Made by a program: the position numbers and the translations under genes
The notes under the pieces: generated by a model
What the model saw: the letters and a program-made list of their open reading frames with translations, nothing else
Told to the model about the DNA's origin: nothing
The model's database searches: none
Shown: one piece after another, positions 1-4,074 of the stretch
Numbering within the stretch: the stretch's first letter is position 1
Layout of the letters: each line of letters opens with the position of its first letter
From: an uncultured Clostridia bacterium
Lineage (GTDB): Bacteria > Bacillota > Clostridia > TANB77 > CAG-508
Length of the DNA: 6,073 bases
Direction: 5' to 3'
NCBI GenBank assembly: GCA_949045875.1
Contig: CARPYP010000049.1
Coordinates: forward strand, 1 to 6,073

Positions 1-272
1 AAATCTTTTAATGGTTTACTTGTATATTTTGAATAATCTCCATATATAGCAAATTTTGTCTGATAATTTATAAATTTTTGCAAAATTTCTCCTGCTAATC
101 CCTTACTTAATATAAAGAAATCCTCTACTATTGCCTCTTTATTTAACCCTATTTTGTTACAGTTTGTTTCATATTTGATAGTCATAATAAAATCTATTGC
201 TGATTGAACATCTTTTATAACAATTTCATTAGTTTTTACTATTGCTATATCCTTTATAATTTTTGTTTCCAT
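1..272 (-). CDS. DUF4180 domain-containing protein, 3' end cut by window edge
   Basis: This is the start of a protein of unknown function; about 90 codons are visible before the frame runs off the left edge without a stop. I recognise the DUF4180 family from the order of segments: an N-terminal strand with NEIVIKDVQSAIDFI (about residues 15-29), then a stretch ending in EDFFILSKGLAGEILQKF, then AIYGDYSKYTSKPLKD at the edge. Families of this type are about 110-120 residues, so only the last 25 or so residues should be missing. The ATG at 270-272 follows a GAGGGGAG ribosome binding site at about 279-286. It lies 37 bases after the alpha/beta hydrolase stop and has no promoter of its own that I can see, so it is probably read from the merR promoter. 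No biochemical role is established for DUF4180 as far as I know. The family assignment is from memory of its motifs. Confidence 0.85.
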   Translation of the reverse strand, partial: METKIIKDIAIVKTNEIVIKDVQSAIDFIMTIKYETNCNKIGLNKEAIVEDFFILSKGLAGEILQKFINYQTKFAIYGDYSKYTSKPLKD

Positions 273-287
273 TTCTATCTCCCCTCA

Positions 288-307
288 AAATCGTAATTTT
301 GCAGTTA
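288..307 (-). repeat. Boundary element copy, hydrolase/DUF4180 junction
   Basis: On the minus strand this reads TAACTGCAAAATTACGATTT. It fits the consensus TAWYYGCWAAATTACAATTT at 19 of 20 positions (one A to G change). It starts 2 bases after the hydrolase TAA stop and ends just before the DUF4180 ribosome binding site. Confidence 0.6.
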
Positions 308-309
308 CT

Positions 310-951
310 TTATATCTTTTCATTATCTTTCCAGAAATCATAAATTGTATTTGCAAGTCCTCTTGGATTATCAATATTTACTTCGTGTCCTGCATTTTCT
401 ATAATCTTAAATTTACTATTCTGTATAACCTCATTTAACTTTTTGGCACTTTTCATATTTATATTATCTTTTTCCTTTTCTCCACATATAATTAGTGTAT
501 TGCTTTTTATATTGGGTGTTTTGTCTGGAATAGATAAATTTTTCATTGAATCTAATAAGCTAATCATATCCTTTTTACGACACCCCATCTTTTCAAATAT
601 CCTTTTAGGCATAAATTTGTAAATAATATTTTGTATAGTAAATATAGCTTTTGGTATTTCGTATGGTGTTCCTATAAGTATTATTGAATTTATCTTTTCT
701 GGAAATTCTGTTATATAATCAATGGCTAATACTCCACCTAATGAAAGCCCTACTAGATTTATTTTTTCGTTAAAACTATTACAATAATCAGCAAATGTTT
801 TATACATATTCTCATAATTCACTTGATAATTTTTTACAATAGAAAACAAATTAGGTGTTTCTATCTTTATTCCATTATTATTTAATTGATTTTTAACTTC
901 ATTCCAACTGGTTTCATCTTGTCCTAATCCGTGAACTAAAATATTTGCCAT
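310..951 (-). CDS. Alpha/beta fold hydrolase
   Basis: A 213-residue cytoplasmic serine hydrolase of the alpha/beta fold; no signal peptide or membrane segment. The N-terminal strand ILVHGLGQDETSW (4-16) carries the HG oxyanion-hole motif. The nucleophile elbow is GLSLGG (68-73) with Ser70 as nucleophile, and the catalytic His is probably His189 in NAGHEVN (186-192). The acid would sit in IICGEKEKDN (154-163). Relatives often have Asp where this protein has Glu160, so Glu160 or Asp162 could be the third triad member. The cap between about 98 and 150 is short, so the protein is smaller than the usual 250-280 residues. Substrate cannot be read from sequence; an esterase or lactonase role is possible. 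The start is supported by TAAAGGAGA at 959-967. It follows merR by 41 bases and precedes DUF4180, probably in one operon. Confidence 0.88.
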   Translation of the reverse strand: MANILVHGLGQDETSWNEVKNQLNNNGIKIETPNLFSIVKNYQVNYENMYKTFADYCNSFNEKINLVGLSLGGVLAIDYITEFPEKINSIILIGTPYEIPKAIFTIQNIIYKFMPKRIFEKMGCRKKDMISLLDSMKNLSIPDKTPNIKSNTLIICGEKEKDNINMKSAKKLNEVIQNSKFKIIENAGHEVNIDNPRGLANTIYDFWKDNEKI

Positions 952-958
952 TTTTGAA

Positions 959-967
959 TCTCCTTTA
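959..967 (-). promoter_or_regulatory. Strong ribosome binding site of the hydrolase gene
   Basis: TAAAGGAGA on the minus strand, 7 bases before the ATG at 949-951. It is the strongest Shine-Dalgarno match in the left half and fixes the hydrolase start. Confidence 0.75.
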
Positions 968-968
968 C

Positions 969-988
969 TTATTGTAATTTGTGTAATA
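969..988 (-). repeat. Boundary element copy, merR/hydrolase junction
   Basis: On the minus strand this reads TATTACACAAATTACAATAA. It is the most divergent of the five copies: the core CAAATTACAAT is kept, but the 5' GC and the final TT differ from the consensus. It starts 4 bases after the merR TAG stop and ends 1 base before the hydrolase ribosome binding site. Confidence 0.45.
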
Positions 989-992
989 GATA

Positions 993-1865
993 CTATTCTG
1001 TATATTCAGGATAGTTCTTGATAAATTGTTCATTTGCTTTTATCATTTGCTCATAATATTCATTATATAATGGACTTAACTTTCTCATTGCAGGTATAAA
1101 CCTTTCATAATATCCATTGGTACTACAAACTTGTTTCATTAGTTCCATTAGTCTATTTGCAGGTAAATTCTTAAATTCTTCTGTTTTTTTATATTCATTA
1201 TATTTATCTAGTGATTCTTTATTTTTCTTTACAAACTCATCTATATTCTTTATATTTTTATCCCTAGCTTGAAGAATACTATTTATTCTTTCTTGACCTT
1301 CTTCACTCGAGTATTCTTTTAAATACTCATCCAAATATTCTTGTAAATCTTTCGGTATTTCAATATTAGGTACATTATCAAAAAAATCAATAATTTCTTT
1401 AAATGCTTCCATTTGTTCTTTTGTTTCAATTCTTCCTGTAAGATACCTAGAAAAATTCAAACTTATAAATTTCCCATAATAGCTAGGAAATAAATCCATC
1501 AGTTTTTTAATAATAATTGTTTTAGAATTTATATTATTTATTTCTTTTTCTAATTTTTCTAAATTTTCTCCATTGCATAGCCTTTGTAGAATATCATTTT
1601 TTGCTTTTTCTTGCTCTAATTCAAGAGTTTTCTTATATAGAATACTTTTTAATTCATCTGGATTATCAAGAACACTTTTAATTTCAGATATACTTAATCC
1701 TAATCTTCTATATAAAGCAATTTGTTTTAGTATTTCTATATCCTGCTCTGAAAAATCCCTATATCCATTTTCTAGGATATTTGGACATATTAGCCCTTGC
1801 TCTGCATAATATTCAACTGCTTTTTTAGTTAAATTACACAATTTTGCAACTTCATTTATTAACAT
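993..1865 (-). CDS. MerR family transcriptional regulator
   Basis: A 290-residue DNA-binding regulator. The N-terminal winged helix-turn-helix spans about residues 2-67: INEVAKLCNLTKKAVEYYAEQGLI-like recognition segment, wing GYRDFSE at 34-40, then the helix LGLSISEIKSVL at 55-66. A dimerisation helix rich in Lys/Glu follows (about 70-110). The remaining 180 residues are a helical, charged effector domain containing FPSYYGKF and a Lys/Glu-rich stretch. I cannot name its ligand; there is no MerR-type metal-binding cysteine set. A GTG nine bases upstream (1872-1874) is in frame, but it lies inside the Shine-Dalgarno AGAGGTGG (1871-1878), so I take the ATG at 1863-1865. The gene has its own MerR-type promoter, implying autoregulation. 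The hydrolase and DUF4180 genes follow and are the likely targets. Confidence 0.9.
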   Translation of the reverse strand: MLINEVAKLCNLTKKAVEYYAEQGLICPNILENGYRDFSEQDIEILKQIALYRRLGLSISEIKSVLDNPDELKSILYKKTLELEQEKAKNDILQRLCNGENLEKLEKEINNINSKTIIIKKLMDLFPSYYGKFISLNFSRYLTGRIETKEQMEAFKEIIDFFDNVPNIEIPKDLQEYLDEYLKEYSSEEGQERINSILQARDKNIKNIDEFVKKNKESLDKYNEYKKTEEFKNLPANRLMELMKQVCSTNGYYERFIPAMRKLSPLYNEYYEQMIKANEQFIKNYPEYTE

Positions 1866-1870
1866 TATAA

Positions 1871-1878
1871 CCACCTCT
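1871..1878 (-). promoter_or_regulatory. Ribosome binding site deciding the merR start
   Basis: AGAGGTGG on the minus strand, 5 bases before the ATG at 1863-1865. It contains the alternative GTG codon, which makes initiation at that GTG unlikely. Confidence 0.75.
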
Positions 1879-1884
1879 GTTATA

Positions 1885-1915
1885 ATTGTAAGCTAACCTG
1901 TAAGGTTATAGTCAA
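1885..1915 (-). promoter_or_regulatory. MerR-type promoter with 19-base spacer
   Basis: Minus strand: -35 TTGACT (1910-1915), -10 TACAAT (1885-1890), separated by exactly 19 bases (1891-1909). A stretched 19-base spacer is the hallmark of promoters that MerR-family proteins activate by twisting the DNA. The spacer holds a perfect dyad. The start of transcription should fall near 1877-1879, giving a leader of only about 13 bases that begins at or inside the merR ribosome binding site. The expected transcript covers merR, the hydrolase and DUF4180. Confidence 0.8.
1894..1908 (-). promoter_or_regulatory. Putative MerR operator dyad
   Basis: TAACCT-TAC-AGGTTA on the minus strand: perfect 6-base arms around a 3-base centre, almost centred in the 19-base promoter spacer. 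The ACCTTAC core resembles operators known for drug-sensing MerR regulators. The binding protein is most simply the product of the gene just downstream. Confidence 0.78.
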
Positions 1916-1929
1916 GTAATTATTCAAAT

Positions 1930-1949
1930 AAATTGTAAGTTGTCAGTTA
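1930..1949 (-). repeat. Boundary element copy, GNAT/merR junction
   Basis: On the minus strand this reads TAACTGACAACTTACAATTT. Its first three bases are the TAA stop codon of the acetyltransferase gene. The 3' part TTACAATTT matches the other copies exactly; three positions differ from the consensus. It ends 14 bases before the -35 box of the merR promoter. Confidence 0.55.
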
Positions 1950-2456
1950 GACATTATATTCAAATCCAACTTCTAAATATTCTTTTTCTCCTATTTCAAT
2001 TACTCTTTCTTTGATAATTTTTCCACCCATTTTAATATAAAACTTTTTAGATGGCTCATTATCTTTTAAACACCATAATATCATTTTTGTTTTATTTTTG
2101 TCTTTAAATTCGTTTATAACAAATTGAAATAACTTTGTTCCTATACCATTATATTTTAAGTCTGGCTTAACATATAGTGCTAATAATTCACAATCTATAT
2201 CAGATATTCCTTGTGTGAGCTTATTACTATCAATATATCTACAAAATCCAACTACTTGATTATTTAATTCTGCGACTATAAAACCATTTTCTTTATAGTC
2301 ATTTCTTCTTTTTTCAATTCTTTCATTTCTATTCATTGAATTTAGAATATTGTCATCAACTATTCCTTTATATGCTGATTTCCAACCATTTATTTGAATA
2401 TCTACAACATCTGGAATATCTTTTTCTTCAATATTTCTAATTATAATATCTTCCAT
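1947..2456 (-). CDS. GNAT family N-acetyltransferase
   Basis: A 169-residue cytoplasmic acyltransferase expected to move an acetyl group from acetyl-CoA to an amine or similar acceptor. The N-terminal IRNIEEKDIPDVVDIQ (6-21) and WKSAYKGIV (25-33) are typical of the Gcn5-related branch often annotated as amino-acid or toxin acetyltransferases. Motif A, with the pyrophosphate-binding loop, is LYVKPDLKYNGIGTKL (94-109), where KYNGIG stands for the Q/RxxGxG/A signature. Motif B includes NEPSKKFYIKMGG (133-145), with Asn133 and Tyr140 in the usual positions. Length is complete for the family. The ATG at 2454-2456 follows a weak ribosome binding site, AGAGTGG, at about 2464-2470. The TAA stop is part of a boundary element. 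The acceptor cannot be predicted; the neighbours are unrelated accessory genes. Confidence 0.92.
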   Translation of the reverse strand: MEDIIIRNIEEKDIPDVVDIQINGWKSAYKGIVDDNILNSMNRNERIEKRRNDYKENGFIVAELNNQVVGFCRYIDSNKLTQGISDIDCELLALYVKPDLKYNGIGTKLFQFVINEFKDKNKTKMILWCLKDNEPSKKFYIKMGGKIIKERVIEIGEKEYLEVGFEYNV

Positions 2457-2472
2457 AGCTTACCACTCTTTC

Positions 2473-2492
2473 AAATTGTAATTTAGCGAATA
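2473..2492 (-). repeat. Boundary element copy, DUF3781/GNAT junction
   Basis: On the minus strand this reads TATTCGCTAAATTACAATTT, a full match to the consensus. Seventeen consecutive bases (2473-2489) are identical to the copy at 2745-2761. The element contains the final Arg codon CGC and the TAA stop of the DUF3781 gene, at the same offset as in the next copy. Confidence 0.68.
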
Positions 2493-2728
2493 GTATGTGC
2501 TGTAATAATCGTATAACTATATGAGTTAATAGTTATCTTTATATTATCAATTTCACAATACCAATTCTTTCCCTGTTTATAGATATTACAATTCTTGTCT
2601 AAAACTTTATTTTTACAATATTCAACTACATCATTTGTATCTATTTTAAGATTTTTCTTAATTCTATCAATACCCTTTTCAGTAGTATGAACTTTATCTA
2701 TATTTGATAACAATACTTCTTTATTCAT
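2483..2728 (-). CDS. DUF3781 domain-containing protein
   Basis: An 81-residue soluble protein of unknown function. I recognise DUF3781 from the ordered motifs VHTTEKGIDRIKKNL (13-27), CKNKVLDKNCNI (38-49), GKNWYCEID (53-61) and SYTIITAH (71-78). Length matches the family, so it is a full, single-domain member. Cys38 and Cys47 lie in the middle segment, with a further Cys at 58. There is no membrane segment or known catalytic motif. The start ATG (2726-2728) is set by AAGGAG at 2739-2744, which directly follows a boundary element. Its last codon and stop are inside the next element. DUF3781 genes are often found as lone accessory genes beside acetyltransferases and similar small proteins in Firmicutes (recollection, not checked). 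Confidence 0.85.
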   Translation of the reverse strand: MNKEVLLSNIDKVHTTEKGIDRIKKNLKIDTNDVVEYCKNKVLDKNCNIYKQGKNWYCEIDNIKITINSYSYTIITAHTIR

Positions 2729-2738
2729 ATACTATCAA

Positions 2739-2744
2739 CTCCTT
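2739..2744 (-). promoter_or_regulatory. Ribosome binding site of the DUF3781 gene
   Basis: AAGGAG on the minus strand, 10 bases before the ATG, joined directly to the 3' end of the boundary element at 2745-2764. Confidence 0.65.
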
Positions 2745-2764
2745 AAATTGTAATTTAGCGATTA
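2745..2764 (-). repeat. Boundary element copy, DUF5131/DUF3781 junction
   Basis: On the minus strand this reads TAATCGCTAAATTACAATTT, a full match to the consensus. It carries the last two codons (AAT CGC) and TAA stop of the DUF5131 gene. The core AAATT-AC-AATTT is a short dyad with 5-base arms. Confidence 0.68.
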
Positions 2765-3471
2765 CATTTATAATCAATATTTGCTAATTTTGCTTGCTTA
2801 CACAAATCCTTTGCTTGTATTTTATATTGTTTTCCATCTTTTATTGTATAAGTTCCACATTGTCTAAATTCAAAACTAACCTCTTTTCTTATACATTGCT
2901 CTCTAATATATAAAGCCCATGAATAATCAAATATTCTAGCATTTATATCAGATTCTCCACCAACTACTACAAGTTCTATATTATCAAGATATTTTTCTAT
3001 ATCTATTTTCTCTAATAATGGCTGTGCTGTTATACATTTATGTTTTATTGGTAAATCTTTAAAAATTGATAACTTATAATCAGCATTTTTTTGATTTTCA
3101 ATAGTACAACATACAACTACATTATCATATCCATCATTCCAGTCATTTGGAATACATTTCATAAATCTATCAATTCTTTTTGTTAGAAACAGAAAAGTAC
3201 AGTCCTGCCTTTCTTTAATCATTTTCCAACAGTCGTTTCTCCACTCGTCTGCTTCTTCAATAAGAAAATCTGTAGAAAAACATAAATAAACAATTCCAGA
3301 TTTCATTTTATAATTGCCATTTTTTAATTTCTCTATTGGCTTTTCAAAGTCTTTTGTTTTTATAATTTCATTTGTATCTACTTTTCTTTTAAAATCTCCT
3401 TTATGAATATAGCAATGTAAACAACCAGCACTACATTTCTTGCATCCTCGCCAAGCATTCCACATTGCCAT
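2755..3471 (-). CDS. DUF5131 (Gp37/Gp68-type) cysteine-motif protein
   Basis: A 238-residue soluble protein of the DUF5131 family, which includes phage Gp37/Gp68-like proteins and is suspected to bind an iron-sulfur cluster in the manner of radical SAM proteins. The N-terminal WNAWRGC ends at Cys10 and leads to Cys17 and Cys20 (GCLHCYIH), the family cluster motif. An extra Cys13 makes the classical CX3CX2C spacing (13, 17, 20). Barrel-like strands follow: YLCFSTDFL (62-70), FLFLTKR (93-99), VVVCCTIENQ (118-127), CITAQPLLEKID (146-157), ELVVVGGES (166-174). The usual KQWG near the end is RQCG here (203-206). Fifteen cysteines in all. The ribosome binding site AAGGTGG (3479-3485) contains two bases of the stop codon of the ASCH-like gene, so the two are probably translationally coupled. 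Function is unproven. Confidence 0.82.
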   Translation of the reverse strand: MAMWNAWRGCKKCSAGCLHCYIHKGDFKRKVDTNEIIKTKDFEKPIEKLKNGNYKMKSGIVYLCFSTDFLIEEADEWRNDCWKMIKERQDCTFLFLTKRIDRFMKCIPNDWNDGYDNVVVCCTIENQKNADYKLSIFKDLPIKHKCITAQPLLEKIDIEKYLDNIELVVVGGESDINARIFDYSWALYIREQCIRKEVSFEFRQCGTYTIKDGKQYKIQAKDLCKQAKLANIDYKCNR

Positions 3472-3478
3472 ATTTATA

Positions 3479-3485
3479 CCACCTT
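3479..3485 (-). promoter_or_regulatory. Ribosome binding site overlapping upstream stop
   Basis: AAGGTGG on the minus strand, 7 bases before the DUF5131 ATG at 3469-3471. Its first two bases are the last two of the TAA stop (3484-3486) of the ASCH-like gene. This geometry favours re-initiation by the same ribosomes. Confidence 0.7.
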
Positions 3486-3936
3486 AAAATTTTGATTTTT
3501 CATAATTATAAGGAATACTTGTTCCTACAACTACATCTTCTATTTTTTCAATAATTAACCAATCATCCATATTTCCTTGATGGTCAAAATCTAATGCTGT
3601 AATTTCTTCTACATCTTTAAATTCAACTAAACACAAACATTTTTTGTGCCATCTTTCTTTTTGCTTATCAGTTAGTTGTAATTTACTATTATTATCTTCA
3701 ATAGTTTTTGTTATTTCTTCATCACTTAGTTTTACATAGTTTTGAACATCTGTTACAACTGCTTTTGCTGTAATCTTTTTTGTTCCTTTTTCCATAAAAT
3801 AAAGTGTTTCGTCTTTAAATACTCTACTATGTGGTATTTTTCTTCCTGCTGCACCTCTTATAATCATTGTTTTACTACCATCTAAAATTTTTGATAATTC
3901 TTTTGATTTATCATCACAATATACTAAATGTACCAT
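3484..3936 (-). CDS. ASCH/PUA-like domain protein, partner of DUF5131
   Basis: A 150-residue soluble protein. The pattern of an N-terminal VHLVYCDDKSKELSKILDGSK-type helix, the basic turn TMIIRGAAGRKIPHSRV (23-39), a strand ETLYFMEKG (43-51) and a strand pair KKITAKAVVTDV (53-64) resembles the PUA/ASCH fold. Such domains usually bind RNA or modified nucleotides. A charged helical stretch (70-98, with WHKKC at 96-100) and a closing strand LCLVEFKDVEEI (101-112) follow. NMDDWLIIEKIEDV (122-135) is a conserved-looking tail. I recall similar proteins next to DUF5131 in clostridia, but no function is established. It is the first gene after the terminator and promoter at 4011-4064. The ribosome binding site is AAGAGGT (3943-3949), 6 bases from the ATG. 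Coupling to DUF5131 suggests that the two act together. The domain call is moderate; the gene itself is secure. Confidence 0.7.
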   Translation of the reverse strand: MVHLVYCDDKSKELSKILDGSKTMIIRGAAGRKIPHSRVFKDETLYFMEKGTKKITAKAVVTDVQNYVKLSDEEITKTIEDNNSKLQLTDKQKERWHKKCLCLVEFKDVEEITALDFDHQGNMDDWLIIEKIEDVVVGTSIPYNYEKSKF

Positions 3937-3981
3937 AATTTTACCTCTTCTTTCTAATTTTCAAATTACTATAAGTCTATC

Positions 3982-4001
3982 AAACTACAAGCTTGTAATT
4001 T
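3982..4001 (-). promoter_or_regulatory. Dyad at the start of the accessory-array transcript
   Basis: AAATTACAAGCTTGTAGTTT on the minus strand is a 20-base dyad with a perfect core ACAAGCTTGT (3987-3996) and a single mismatched pair in its arms. It begins about 3 bases after the predicted transcription start (near 4004). It could be an operator or a leader hairpin; the sequence alone does not decide. Confidence 0.4.
3993..4001 (-). repeat. Partial boundary-element match after first promoter
   Basis: AAATTACAA on the minus strand matches the core of the boundary element, preceded by CTCGAG rather than the usual CGCT. It forms the left arm of the dyad at 3982-4001. A nine-base match is weak in such A+T-rich DNA, so this may be chance. 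Confidence 0.3.
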
Positions 4002-4010
4002 CTCGAGATA

Positions 4011-4040
4011 ATTATAACATAAAAGACAGATGATTTTCAA
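4011..4040 (-). promoter_or_regulatory. Sigma-A-like promoter for the ASCH-like/DUF5131 genes
   Basis: Minus strand: -35 TTGAAA (4035-4040), -10 TATAAT (4011-4016, a perfect match), 18-base spacer. It lies wholly between the terminator of the sigma/anti-sigma pair and the first accessory gene, and its -35 box falls in the loop of that terminator. Transcription would begin near 4004 and could read through the ASCH-like, DUF5131, DUF3781 and acetyltransferase genes, since I see no terminator between them. Confidence 0.65.
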
Positions 4041-4064
4041 ATTTATTTGAATTCCCTGTCTTTT
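4021..4064 (-). terminator. Bipartite rho-independent terminator
   Basis: On the minus strand AAAAGACAG (4056-4064) pairs with CTGTCTTTT (4021-4029), giving a 9-base outer stem whose 3' arm ends in four U residues. The loop contains a second inverted repeat, TTCAAAT/ATTTGAA (4036-4051). It starts 10 bases after the stop of the membrane protein gene, so it ends the sigma/anti-sigma transcript. Confidence 0.65.
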
Positions 4065-4074
4065 AATTTATATA

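Noticed and set aside
1573..1809. Open reading frame on the plus strand, 78 codons
   Set aside because: It lies wholly antisense to the merR helix-turn-helix region, has no ribosome binding site, and its Ser/Phe-rich composition is what the complement of Lys/Glu-rich coding sequence gives.
1872..1874. GTG as merR start codon
   Set aside because: The codon lies within the Shine-Dalgarno AGAGGTGG, and the ATG nine bases later is ideally spaced.
1946..1952. GTTAGAC on the plus strand, matching the integron attC core GTTRRRY
   Set aside because: No partner core site or attC-like long hairpin surrounds it, the other four element copies lack it, and no integrase is present. The array resembles an integron in layout only.
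2473..2764. Exact 17-base repeat as a possible CRISPR unit
   Set aside because: The intervening sequence is a 256-base coding region, repeat distances vary from about 270 to 1200 bases, and no cas genes are present.
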